Positions 18,955-28,838 of a DNA stretch of 64,000 nt are shown in pieces. The notes beneath the pieces were generated by a model. That model saw only the letters and a program-made list of their open reading frames with translations. It did not search any database and was not told where the DNA came from. Origin of the DNA: Myxococcales bacterium (GTDB lineage: Bacteria > Myxococcota_A > SURF-8); contig QZKR01000120.1 of NCBI GenBank assembly GCA_003598065.1, forward strand, positions 62,001 through 126,000, in the 5' to 3' direction. Positions within the stretch are counted from its first letter, which is position 1, and every line of letters begins with the position of its first letter. Both the position numbers and the translations under genes were made by a program.

Positions 18955-20546
18955 CCGGGCTTCGAACTCGCCTTCTCCATGATTTCGCGGGCCTGACGAG
19001 CCGCCTGGCTTTGCGGCCAGCGGTCCTTGAGGAACTCGTACCATTGCCGGGCGCGTCCGGCCTTTTCCATGCGATTGCGGTACAGCACGATGAGTTCGTA
19101 GATGAGGTTTGGCGTATTGGCGTCGGTCAAATGCGCGCGCACCGTCAGTTCGAGGATCATCACGCCCTGAGCCAGCGTCTTCTGCGATTTGACTATTTGC
19201 AGGGCAAGCCGGTAGAGCAGCATCGGTTCGACGTCGTCCACCAGCTTGTTATTGTCCAGCAACATTTCCGCCGCCGTTTCGTATTCGCCGGCCTGAATGG
19301 CCACGACGATATCCTTGCCTTCCAGCGGCATGAACGCTTTCATCGTCTTGGTGTCGATGCCGAGTTCGGCCCGCAGCTTTATCGTCGAGGGGTGGGCGGG
19401 ATAATCGGTAAAGACGTTCTCCAGCCAAATCCGGGACACGTCGCTTTCCTGCCCGAGATGCTGCACCATGAGCCGGGCCAGCCGGCAGACGAGATCGGGC
19501 AGCATGACGTGCATGGGTTCGATGCGGCGAAACTCTTCCAGAAGCGGCGCGGCGGCGGACCAGTCGCCGGCTTCCAGGCGATTGCGGGCTAGGCTGGCCA
19601 ACTGGCTGGTATTCAACGACTGCGGTCCGAATTTTTCCACGAGCCGATGATAAAACTCGTAGGCCCGCCCTTCCTCCCCGGCTTCGCAGAGCATGCGGAT
19701 CAGCCGTTTGCCCTGCGCGCCGGCTTCGGCGGATCGATTCTTGACAAAATAAATTTCCAGCAGTTGGCAGTGCGCGTCGATGTCCCCCTGGTTGGCGTTG
19801 ATCGCCTTTTTCAAGGCCATTTCGTCGAGGCCGACGGCGTGCAGTTGGGTCGTGCGGTCCTCGCGCGAAGACAGCGCCGAATTCGCCACCGCCGCCTGCA
19901 CTTCCGCCTGCAATTCGGCTTTGGTCCTCACGGATGTCAGCGGACGATCGCCGCGTTTCAGGAGGCCGCCGAGCGGCGCGCGCATGCTTTGTCCGCCTCC
20001 GCTCATACCAAGCTGGTAATGCCAGGCGACGCCGAACGCAACCAGCCCGACGATCGAGCCCCCGAAATGCAGCGGCCAGCTCGTGGTAGTGAAATCGACC
20101 ACCGGAGCGAGGAACATCTGCGAGAGGATATAAAGGGCTGCGGCGAGGATGCCTGTATTGCTGGGACGATACAGCGTGGCGGCGATGGCCAGCGCGGTGA
20201 CGCCTGCCGAGGATCCAATCAGAGGATCGCTATCGGCGCGACCCAGGACCAGCCAGAAAAGCACGCCTATATACGAACCGATCACAAATACGGCAAGCGT
20301 AAAACGAAAGCCGATGCGAGTTTCGAAAAGGCCGCCGCAAATCACCAGAAAGACAACCGTGGCCAAAAGGTGCAGAGGGTTTCCGTGCAGAAAAGGATTC
20401 GCAAAAAACGAAAGCAGGTTCACATTCGCGCGGTCGAGCGAAAGAACGGTCGAATCGAGCCAGAACATCCACTGGCAACCGTGCAACACGACCAGCAACG
20501 CGGCCAATGCGATCGTCAGGTACGGCGTCGGCGTTTTTGGCGGCAC
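18951..20546 (-). CDS. Rhomboid-family intramembrane protease with C-terminal helical-repeat (TPR-like) region
   Basis: Multiple TM segments, GSSAGVTALAIA (GxS-type serine) and LHFGGSIVGLVAF (His helix); about 300-aa soluble helical C-terminus. Confidence 0.78.
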   Translation of the reverse strand: MPPKTPTPYLTIALAALLVVLHGCQWMFWLDSTVLSLDRANVNLLSFFANPFLHGNPLHLLATVVFLVICGGLFETRIGFRFTLAVFVIGSYIGVLFWLVLGRADSDPLIGSSAGVTALAIAATLYRPSNTGILAAALYILSQMFLAPVVDFTTTSWPLHFGGSIVGLVAFGVAWHYQLGMSGGGQSMRAPLGGLLKRGDRPLTSVRTKAELQAEVQAAVANSALSSREDRTTQLHAVGLDEMALKKAINANQGDIDAHCQLLEIYFVKNRSAEAGAQGKRLIRMLCEAGEEGRAYEFYHRLVEKFGPQSLNTSQLASLARNRLEAGDWSAAAPLLEEFRRIEPMHVMLPDLVCRLARLMVQHLGQESDVSRIWLENVFTDYPAHPSTIKLRAELGIDTKTMKAFMPLEGKDIVVAIQAGEYETAAEMLLDNNKLVDDVEPMLLYRLALQIVKSQKTLAQGVMILELTVRAHLTDANTPNLIYELIVLYRNRMEKAGRARQWYEFLKDRWPQSQAARQAREIMEKASSKPG

Positions 20547-20663
20547 GCCTTCCTCCCGGTTACGCCCCTTTTTGCCCGAATTTAGTACCTTTTCCCCAAC
20601 TCAGGATGGCCCGAGCCACACGGCTTGTCAAGTTCGGGAGCAGCCCCGTGGCAATCCAAACCG

Positions 20664-21284
20664 TTACTTGATGGCGTAAATCTTCAAGTTGTCGAATTCG
20701 CAGTCCGTCAGCCAGTTGGCGAAGCTGAAATATTTGTAAATGTTCGGGTCCAGCGGCTCGGCGTCGCGATAATGCAGATAGGGCTTCCCGTCCAGATAGA
20801 GATCGATGTCGCCTTTGTGACGGATGACTTTCACATGATACCATTTTTCCGCCTGCAGGGATTCCCGCTTTTCCACGCGGCGCGGGTCGTGCTCGCCCAG
20901 AGGCGCGAGGGTGGAAATCGTGTTCTTCCAACCGCCGAGGATGAAGTGGTAGGCGCCGTCGTGCATCGCGCCGCGCATGTCGCCCCAGGCGCGGAATTTG
21001 ACGTCCACCTGCGGCGAATGGCTGACCATATCCACTTCGATCACCGCTTCGGGCGGCAGCGGCTTGGTGAGCACGAGGTCTTTGTTGCGCGCCCCTTCCG
21101 AGTGCAAGACGCCGTCCCGAATCGCCCAGTGCCCGCCCTCGTTTTTCCATTCCGGGCCAAGCTGGACGGTTTCGAAATCGTCGGTGTACAGCAACTCCGT
21201 CTTCGGCTCGCCGCTGCAGGCGACCCAGGCCGAAACCCACAATGCGACGCCGATCCACCGCCAGTTGCGCATGCCGTCTCCCAT
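20664..21284 (-). CDS. Lipoprotein with LamG/DUF1080-like carbohydrate-binding or hydrolase fold
   Basis: Lipobox WVAC; LLYTDDFE...WHVKVIRHKGDIDLYLDGKPYLHYRD...FDNLKIYAI pattern. Confidence 0.65.
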   Translation of the reverse strand: MGDGMRNWRWIGVALWVSAWVACSGEPKTELLYTDDFETVQLGPEWKNEGGHWAIRDGVLHSEGARNKDLVLTKPLPPEAVIEVDMVSHSPQVDVKFRAWGDMRGAMHDGAYHFILGGWKNTISTLAPLGEHDPRRVEKRESLQAEKWYHVKVIRHKGDIDLYLDGKPYLHYRDAEPLDPNIYKYFSFANWLTDCEFDNLKIYAIK

Positions 21285-22079
21285 TTACATCAAGCCCCGA
21301 AACATACCGCCGTCGGCCAGGACGGTCGAGCCGGTGACGAAAGACGCCGCTTCGGAAACGAGAAACGCAGCGACGTTGGCGAATTCCTCCGGCCTCCCCA
21401 GCCGCCCGATCGGGATCTGGCTCTGAACCGTTTTCAGCCGTTCCTCGAAGCCCACTCCCGCCTTCTCGGCCTGGGCGCGAATCACTTGCTCCATGCGCCC
21501 GGTGCGGATGAAACCGGGGCACAGCACGTTGACCAGCACCCCTTCGTGCGCCACCTCGTCGGCCAGCGTTTTGGCCATGCCGATCACGCCGGCCCGCACC
21601 GCGTTGGAGAGAATCATGTTGGCCAGCGGCTGGCGCGCCGAAATCGAGGCCATCAGCAGAATGCGTCCCCAGCGGTTGCCGATCATGTCGGGCAGCGCGG
21701 CGCGGATCAGCCGCACGGCGCTCATCAGATTGAGGTTGAACGCCTCCTGCCACTGGGCGTCGCTGACGGAATCGAAGGTCCCCGGCGGGGGCCCGCCGGC
21801 GTTGGTCACCAGGATGTCGATGCCGCCCAGTTCCTTGCGAGTCGCGGCGACAAAGGCGTCCATCTCTTCCGGCTTCGTCACGTCGCAGGCGCGGGCGAAA
21901 ACCACCGCGTCCGCCGCCGCCTTCTTGATGTGACGGACGGCGTCGGCGAGCGTTTCCGCGTTGCGGGCGCAGATCGCCACCTGGGCCCCCTCAATGGCCA
22001 GCCGTTCGGCGACCGCCAGCCCCAGGCCCTTGCTCGCCGCCGTGACGACGGCCTTCCTGCCTCGAATGCCGAGATCCAT
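21285..22079 (-). CDS. SDR-family oxidoreductase
   Basis: GRKAVVTAASKGLGLAVAERLA; NAGG; C-terminal TGSTVLADGGMFRGLM. Confidence 0.9.
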   Translation of the reverse strand: MDLGIRGRKAVVTAASKGLGLAVAERLAIEGAQVAICARNAETLADAVRHIKKAAADAVVFARACDVTKPEEMDAFVAATRKELGGIDILVTNAGGPPPGTFDSVSDAQWQEAFNLNLMSAVRLIRAALPDMIGNRWGRILLMASISARQPLANMILSNAVRAGVIGMAKTLADEVAHEGVLVNVLCPGFIRTGRMEQVIRAQAEKAGVGFEERLKTVQSQIPIGRLGRPEEFANVAAFLVSEAASFVTGSTVLADGGMFRGLM

Positions 22080-22099
22080 TCACACTGCCTTTCTCCGCC

Positions 22100-25000
22100 T
22101 CATCCGAGATTGACGCGAATCAGCTTGCGCAATTCGAAGTATTCCTCCGACACGCCAAACAGCAGGAGTTCGCGGGCCGGCTCGTGGGCGCGGAAACGCT
22201 CCACGACGTCGGCGGTCACGGACCCGGGCCGGTAGGGCGCGCCCGTTTCCAGGTAGACCAGACATTCCGCCGCGGCGTTCAGATCGCCGGCCAGCAGCAG
22301 ACCCATGCGATTGTCGGTGTGGCGCATGGCCAGACGGAACGCGCCGAAATGCGGGCGCGGCTCCAGCTTGGCGTAGGCGCGGCACGCCTCCTCCAGTTCC
22401 TTGCGCGATGTTTTCGGAATGGCGCGATTGAGATTGGCCGCGAAGCTGCGGATGTCTTCCGTCTCGCCCTGCCGCACCTTGATATCCGGGACGTAAAGAC
22501 TGCAAGCGGCCTCCACCCAGAATTGCAGCCGGCTGGGGCTCTGATCGACGAACAACACATGCCCTTGCTTGATGCGGCTCATCACCATGCCCGCCAAGAA
22601 ACGCTTGATGCCTTCCGAGGCGAAGGCGAGGTTGCCGCCCAGCACGATCGTCGGTGGCTTGGTGCTCTCCACGCCCAAAAGATCCGGCTGCTCCTGGCTG
22701 ATGTAAATGCGGAAGAGATCGACGCCAAGGTAGTAGGCGGCGCTCTCCATCAGATGGTAGACGGAAGAATTGACGCCAGCCACCTTGCAGTTCGGCAGAT
22801 CGTAGCGTTTGAGATCGACGGGTTCGAGCTTGTAGAGCGCGCCTTCCAGGTGGCGCAGGATGTCGTGGAGAACGCCGCGTTCGCTCGGATGCATGAGCAG
22901 ACGCTGCTGCTCCTTCTGCGGCACGACCGCGGCGATGCCGCCGGCGGAGCGGCCCTTGAGGGAATTGAGTTCGGCCTGACCCGCCGCGTCCAATCCGCGC
23001 AAAAAGTCCAGCGCCACCAAGACGCAATAGCGCTTGTCCAGTTCGTTGCGCTCGCCGAAGATGCGCGCCAGTTCCATGTAACTCTGAATCCGGAACGGGT
23101 CGATGGCCAGCGCCTGCCGGTGCTTGTCGATCGCGTCGAGATAATGCAGGGCGTTGAGCCCCAGAATGCGCGCCTGCAAGGCGGGGATGTCGGCGCTGTC
23201 CGGCGCGAGCCGCTCCGCTTCCGCCAACGTGGCCAGCGCCTGATCCGTTTCGCCCATCGCCTCGGCATAGAGCGTGGCCATCCCCATCAGCAGCCCGAGC
23301 CGTTCGGCGGTCTGCCCCGGCGTCAATCCGACCAGCGAATCCCGGTAGATCTGCACGCACTGGTCCCATTGGCCGCGCTTCTTGAACAGGCTGGAAAGCG
23401 TCTGAAAAATCTGCTCGTTCGCCGGATCGAGGCCCAGCGCCGCTTTGAGGTAGCCCACCGCCTCTTCCTCGCGGTGCAGCTGATCCATGTAAATCTCACC
23501 CAAGGCGAGGTTGTAGCGGATCTTTTTTTCCTTGGGGAGCGGGAAGGTCAGCAGCCGCGAGATGATTTCGGCCGCTTCCTCGGAAAGCTTCAAGTCTTTG
23601 TAAAGCGTTCCGAGCCGCTCCATCGCCTGCAGGTCGCCGGCGTCGTAGGCGAGCACGGTCTCGAAAGAGGATACGGCGCGCGACGAGTCGCCCAGACGGT
23701 CGTGATAAAGACAGCCCATTTCGAAATAGAGCGCGCGCAACTCCGCCGTGTCGTTGACCAGGCCGGCGATTTCCTCGAAACCGGCGAGGGCCTCGCGCCA
23801 CTGGCTGTTTTTGACGTGCAGGTCGGCAAGGCGTCGCTTCAGGCCGGCGTCTTCCGGTCGGCGCTTGACCAGCCATTCGCGATGGCGAATCGCCAGGGCG
23901 GGATCGCCTATTTCGTTTTCGGCGATTTCGGCCGTCCAGCGATGGAGCTCCTCCTGCTCCTCCGCGCCTGGTCCGGCCGCCAGCCGCTGTTCGTACAGTT
24001 CGACCAGAGCCGGCGGCTGTCCGATCTCGGCAAGCAGCTTGCGGAAACGCTGGAAGGCCTCGCGGTGCAACCCGTCGTGTTCGAGAACGCGCGCATACAG
24101 TTTTCCCGCCTCCTCGCGCTGACCGAACTTGGTTTCCAGGATGTAGCCAAGCTGATAGGCGGTGGCGACGATGGTTTTCGGCTCCTTGGCGCGGCCCAGT
24201 TCGTCTCTCAGAAGATCGACGAGTTCGCCCCAGCGGTCGAGTTTGGCATAGACGCGCTTCGCGCCCTGCAAGGCGCCGTAATGATCCGGATCTTCGGCCA
24301 GCACGGCGCGGTAGCGACCGAGGGCGGCGTCGGAGCGGCCGAGTTCCAACTCCGAAAGCTGCCCCATGGCAAGGTCCAGCGCCGCCAGTTCGCGCGGTTC
24401 CGCGGCAAGTTGCCGCCGCCGGCCGATGACGTCGAGCAAGCCTTCCCAATCCTGCTCCCGCCGGCAATGCTCCTCGATGAAGGCCAGCGCTCGCAGATCG
24501 TATGGGGAGAGTCGCAACAATTCGCGGTGATACGTAAGCAGGCGGTTGTAGTCGCCCAACCCTTCCAGCAATTCCAGAAGCGTGGGAAGCAGCACAAGCC
24601 GCGACTCGTCGGGAGCGGTTCGCTCGAATCTGGCCTCGTAGAGATCGGCCAATTCGGCGAGACGGCCCAGGCGGCGGTAAAGCCGCTCCACCTGACGGAA
24701 CGCCGCGCTGTCGTCCGGGGCCAGGGCAAGGATTTTCAGGCAGGTCGCCGCCGCCTCGGCTTCGCCTCCGGGCCAGGCCTCGTAAAGATCGGCCAGCGCC
24801 GCCAAGAGCGGCAGGCGGCGACGGGGTTCCGTCTCCTCCTCGATCTCGGCCGACAAGAGGGCGATCTGTTCGTCGAGCTTGTCCGCCTGGGCATAAAGAC
24901 GGGTCAGGCCCCGCCGGGCGAGGACATTCGCGGCGTCCTCGGTAAGGATACGCTGATAGTTGCGTTCGGCGCGGGCCGGGTCGTGCAGCTTGGTCTCGGC

Positions 25001-27346
25001 GATTTCGCCGGCTTTGTAAAACGCGAGACGCCGGGCCGAGGCGTCGGGAAGCAACTCCGCCTGCTTCTCGAAAAGCTCGGCCAGCGAAGCGAATTTGCGC
25101 TGCTTGTTGAGCAGCTTCGTCAAGGCGTGCAGGGCCGGCGCATAGCCGGGATCGTCTTCCAGAATCTGCCGGTAATTGAGTTCCGCCTTCTGGGAATTGC
25201 TAAGCGACTCGTCGTAAATCTGCGCGATCTGGAAACGCACCGCCGTCGTCTGTTCCACGCTGGGCGACAGCTCCAATTCGCGCTGATGCATGCGGATCAA
25301 TTCTTCCCACGCGCCCTGCCGGCGGTAGATTGCGCCCAGCGCGGCGATGGCGGGGAGATAGGAGGGGGAAAGCGTCAACACCTGCCTGTAATAATCGACG
25401 GCCTTGTCCGGCTGGCCGAGTTCGCGGGCGTAAAGATCGCCGTTTTTGCACAACAGCGCCACGATGCGGTGCTGATCGTTGATCAGATCGGCCTCCGACT
25501 GATTGATTTCGATCAGCGGCTCCCACTGCTGCAAGCGCGCGTACAGCCGCCCCAACGCCTGAATGGACGGCAGATGCCGCCGGCTGCGCACAAGGATGCG
25601 ACGGTGGCAGTCGGCCGCCTCTTCCAGGCCGCCTTTCTGCTCCCAGAGCATGGCGTTTCGCTCTAGGATGTAGACGTACTGCTCGGTGTTGATCTCGCCG
25701 TTTTGCGTCAGTTGCGTTTCGTTGAGCGCGATCAGATCGACAAGCCGCCCCAGTTCGGCGAAGAGACCGGCCAGCGCTTTCACCGCCGGCAGATAGCCCG
25801 GCATGAGCGAAAGCACCGTGCGGTAAAGCTCCACGGCCAGATGGGGATCGTTCACGGGGCCGGCGGCCTGCTCGGCCATGGCGAAATACTTCGCCGCTTT
25901 AAGCTTCGGATCGGAAACGACGTCCGCCTCGCGCCGGGCGATGGCGAAATATTCGTCCCATCGCTCCGCTTTGGCGTAAAGCCCGCTTAAGACCTGCAGC
26001 GCCGGCGCATAGTCCGGCTTCGCCTCCAACGCGCGCTCGTACCATTTAATGGCGTGCTCGGTGTCATTCAGTTTTTCTTCCAGCACGCCGGCCAGCTTGA
26101 GGGCGATGTCCACGCAACGGCCGGGGTCCGCCGTCAATTCCAGTTGCCGCTGGTAGATCAAGACCAGCTTGTCGTAGTGCCTGCCGGCTTCGTAGGCCGT
26201 CTCCAGCTCGTCCAGAATCTGGAGGTTGTCGGGATCGATGGCGAGCCCTTCCTGAAGCGCCTGGGCTGCCGCTTCCCAGTCGCCACGCTGATCGGCATAC
26301 AGCCGCGCCTCCAGGTATTTCAACGTCGCGCGCCGCTTCGGATCGTCAGCCACCTGCCCTTCGTGGGCATAGACGGCGGGAAGATCGCCCCAGCGCTGAT
26401 ACTTCACCAAAAGTCGTTTCAGAGCACCGATGGCCAGCGGGTTGGACGGCTCGATTTCGATCAGCCGCTGATAGGTGGCGATCGCCTGTTGACGCGTGTC
26501 GTCGCGCGATTCCTGGACGCGCGCCAGATTCTGGAGCAGATAGGCGCGATGCTCGGAAACCCCCGGATCGTCGATGTAGCGGTTGTATAAAGCCAGCAGC
26601 GCATCGATGTCGTTCGCTGTCGTATGCAAGGCTTCCAATAGCAGGAAAGCCGCCGCATGATGCGGGTCCTCCGCCAGCAGCGTTTCCAACGCCTGCACCG
26701 CGCCGCCGACGTCGCCGAGCTTCGCCGAAAGAAGCCGCGCCTTCTCCAGCAGGAGGTCGGCGCGCTCCGCTTCCGAAACCTGCTGCGCCAGCAAAGCATC
26801 GATCGCGTCGAGCAATTGGCGGTCCTGCCCCAGGTCGCGGCAGAGACGGCGCACGCCGTCCAGCGCCGGTTTGTACCCCGGCGCGGCGGCCAACGCCTTT
26901 TCATAGCGCCGCAAGGCGCGTTCCGATTCGCCCAGGCGAACTTCGTGAATTTCGGCGATCGCTGCGTGCAGCACCGTCTGCCGTTCCGGCTCGGCGACGC
27001 TTTCCAACTCCCGTTTGAAACGATTGATGAGTTGTTCCCAGGCCGGCAGGGTGTCCACAGGCGCGGCTGCCCTGGAAACGGGGATTTCGACTGGATCAGG
27101 CTCGCTATTCTCGACAACCATGTCGGAAATCGATCCTACCGCATCTTTCCGAACCATCTCGATCTCGGTGGGCTCGACGATTTCGGGCTCGGCCGCCGTT
27201 TCGGCTGATTCCTCTAATTTGTCCTTCTGCCTGCTGGCTTCTTCGAGGCTCATGTCAATGTCGATACCATCGTTCGTCAGCGGTTTGTCGAAGGAATGGG
27301 CGTCGGGATTTTCTCCCTCGCCTTCCCGCCGTTCATGTTCCTGCAT
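22100..27346 (-). CDS. Giant tetratricopeptide-repeat protein (1748 aa)
   Basis: Tandem degenerate TPR units throughout, e.g. AIKWYERALEAKPDYAPALQVLSGLYAKAERWDEYFAI. Confidence 0.9.
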   Translation of the reverse strand: MQEHERREGEGENPDAHSFDKPLTNDGIDIDMSLEEASRQKDKLEESAETAAEPEIVEPTEIEMVRKDAVGSISDMVVENSEPDPVEIPVSRAAAPVDTLPAWEQLINRFKRELESVAEPERQTVLHAAIAEIHEVRLGESERALRRYEKALAAAPGYKPALDGVRRLCRDLGQDRQLLDAIDALLAQQVSEAERADLLLEKARLLSAKLGDVGGAVQALETLLAEDPHHAAAFLLLEALHTTANDIDALLALYNRYIDDPGVSEHRAYLLQNLARVQESRDDTRQQAIATYQRLIEIEPSNPLAIGALKRLLVKYQRWGDLPAVYAHEGQVADDPKRRATLKYLEARLYADQRGDWEAAAQALQEGLAIDPDNLQILDELETAYEAGRHYDKLVLIYQRQLELTADPGRCVDIALKLAGVLEEKLNDTEHAIKWYERALEAKPDYAPALQVLSGLYAKAERWDEYFAIARREADVVSDPKLKAAKYFAMAEQAAGPVNDPHLAVELYRTVLSLMPGYLPAVKALAGLFAELGRLVDLIALNETQLTQNGEINTEQYVYILERNAMLWEQKGGLEEAADCHRRILVRSRRHLPSIQALGRLYARLQQWEPLIEINQSEADLINDQHRIVALLCKNGDLYARELGQPDKAVDYYRQVLTLSPSYLPAIAALGAIYRRQGAWEELIRMHQRELELSPSVEQTTAVRFQIAQIYDESLSNSQKAELNYRQILEDDPGYAPALHALTKLLNKQRKFASLAELFEKQAELLPDASARRLAFYKAGEIAETKLHDPARAERNYQRILTEDAANVLARRGLTRLYAQADKLDEQIALLSAEIEEETEPRRRLPLLAALADLYEAWPGGEAEAAATCLKILALAPDDSAAFRQVERLYRRLGRLAELADLYEARFERTAPDESRLVLLPTLLELLEGLGDYNRLLTYHRELLRLSPYDLRALAFIEEHCRREQDWEGLLDVIGRRRQLAAEPRELAALDLAMGQLSELELGRSDAALGRYRAVLAEDPDHYGALQGAKRVYAKLDRWGELVDLLRDELGRAKEPKTIVATAYQLGYILETKFGQREEAGKLYARVLEHDGLHREAFQRFRKLLAEIGQPPALVELYEQRLAAGPGAEEQEELHRWTAEIAENEIGDPALAIRHREWLVKRRPEDAGLKRRLADLHVKNSQWREALAGFEEIAGLVNDTAELRALYFEMGCLYHDRLGDSSRAVSSFETVLAYDAGDLQAMERLGTLYKDLKLSEEAAEIISRLLTFPLPKEKKIRYNLALGEIYMDQLHREEEAVGYLKAALGLDPANEQIFQTLSSLFKKRGQWDQCVQIYRDSLVGLTPGQTAERLGLLMGMATLYAEAMGETDQALATLAEAERLAPDSADIPALQARILGLNALHYLDAIDKHRQALAIDPFRIQSYMELARIFGERNELDKRYCVLVALDFLRGLDAAGQAELNSLKGRSAGGIAAVVPQKEQQRLLMHPSERGVLHDILRHLEGALYKLEPVDLKRYDLPNCKVAGVNSSVYHLMESAAYYLGVDLFRIYISQEQPDLLGVESTKPPTIVLGGNLAFASEGIKRFLAGMVMSRIKQGHVLFVDQSPSRLQFWVEAACSLYVPDIKVRQGETEDIRSFAANLNRAIPKTSRKELEEACRAYAKLEPRPHFGAFRLAMRHTDNRMGLLLAGDLNAAAECLVYLETGAPYRPGSVTADVVERFRAHEPARELLLFGVSEEYFELRKLIRVNLG

Positions 27347-27680
27347 TCAGCCACCTCACCGCTTCGTGCGCCATCGTAAATACTAGCCGTTTCCTCCCTT
27401 ACGACGCGCCTTACAGCCTTGCCGTCGGCACGGCTATCATTTGGAAATCCAAGTAGAAATCGTCTGCGTACTTTAACACCGCCGCCGACCGATTGCAACT
27501 ATTGAACCCTCGGGAATTCCTGCATGCTGCATTTGACAAATAGTAACTATTGGCGTAAGGGTTTAGGCCAACCGGAGGTGCGGCGCGGAATTGCCCGTCG
27601 CCGACTGCCAACCGCAACGGGGTTTTCGCCCCTCCCGACATGGTGTATTCAGACTGGTGCCAGAGCGAAGGCGAGGATTG

Positions 27681-28829
27681 ATGATCTCCTCCCGCCCGGG
27701 TGCGACGCCCAGAACATGGCGTGAATGGAGGTTTGGTTGCCTGGCGGCGGGTTTCACCGCGGCGCTTTGCCTTTCCTGCTCGTCCCCCTCCTCTCCATCG
27801 GCCGAGAAAACTCCTGAAAATTCAAAGCCATCGATTGCTTGGTTCGAGCAGGAGGATACGGTTTTCTACGGCATTCCTTCGCGTGTGCTTTTCGCGCTAC
27901 CGGAAGGAACTCTCGCCGAAAAGGCGGATCGGCTGAAGAGCGCCGTGACGGAAGCGTACGACCTTGTTGACCGGCGCTTCAACAATTTCAAAGACACCTC
28001 GGAAATTGGCGCCGCCAATGCCGCCGCCGAGCGGACGGAACTCGCCGTCTCGCCGGAATTTTTGGACGCTCTTAAGGTGGCCCGCGACGTCTACCAGCGC
28101 AGCGGCGGGGCATTCGACCCCACCGTGCAGCCGTTCAAAACGCTCTGGAACAAAGCCAAGGAGACGCAGGCGCTGCCCACCGAGGCGGAATTGGCCGCCG
28201 CCGCCGCCCGCGTCGGGTTCGACAAGACGTCGCTCAAACAGGACGTTCTGCCGACTTTGGCCCGCCCGGCCGGCCTGAGCTTCGATTTTGGCGGTCTGGC
28301 CAAGGGGTACGCCGTCGATCTGATCGTCAAAAGCTTCAAATCCGCCGGCGTTCAGAACGCGCTCGTCCAATGCGGCGGCGAAATCCGCGCCTGGGGCCAC
28401 AACAAAGACGGCGAACCGTGGGGCATCGGCGTCCAGCATCCCACCCGCCTGGAGGCGATTTACGGCTCGATGCGGCTCGACGGTGACTGGGCTTTTTCCA
28501 CCAGCGGCAACTATCGCCAGCCGATTCGCATCGGCGGTCAGCCTTACTACCATATCTTCGACCCAAAGACCGGCCGGCCCATTTCGACGGACATTCTCGG
28601 CGTGACCGTCTTGTTGCGCGGCGGCGAATTCGCCAACGCCACGGCCGACGCCTGGGCCACGGCGCTGGCCGTGATCGGGGCCGAAAAGGGCGTGCCCTTG
28701 GCCGAAGCCAACGGCGTGGACGCGCTTTACATTTTGAAATCCGAAGCCGACCCGGAAGGCATGAGACCCGTCATGACGCGGGACTTCGCCGAACGGTTCA
28801 CCCAAAGCGCCGCCCCCGCGGCACCGTGA
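27681..28829 (+). CDS. apbE: FAD:protein FMN transferase (ApbE), lipoprotein
   Basis: Lipobox LCLSC; RFNNFKDTSEIGAANA, GAFDPTVQPFKTLW, FDFGGLAKGYAVD, DPKTGRPISTD. Confidence 0.92.
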   Translation: MISSRPGATPRTWREWRFGCLAAGFTAALCLSCSSPSSPSAEKTPENSKPSIAWFEQEDTVFYGIPSRVLFALPEGTLAEKADRLKSAVTEAYDLVDRRFNNFKDTSEIGAANAAAERTELAVSPEFLDALKVARDVYQRSGGAFDPTVQPFKTLWNKAKETQALPTEAELAAAAARVGFDKTSLKQDVLPTLARPAGLSFDFGGLAKGYAVDLIVKSFKSAGVQNALVQCGGEIRAWGHNKDGEPWGIGVQHPTRLEAIYGSMRLDGDWAFSTSGNYRQPIRIGGQPYYHIFDPKTGRPISTDILGVTVLLRGGEFANATADAWATALAVIGAEKGVPLAEANGVDALYILKSEADPEGMRPVMTRDFAERFTQSAAPAAP

Positions 28830-28838
28830 GGACAGGTC

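Noticed and set aside
22184-25666. 1160-aa plus-strand ORF
   Set aside because: Antisense to the TPR giant; Arg/Gln/His-rich composition typical of GC-rich shadow frames; no motif
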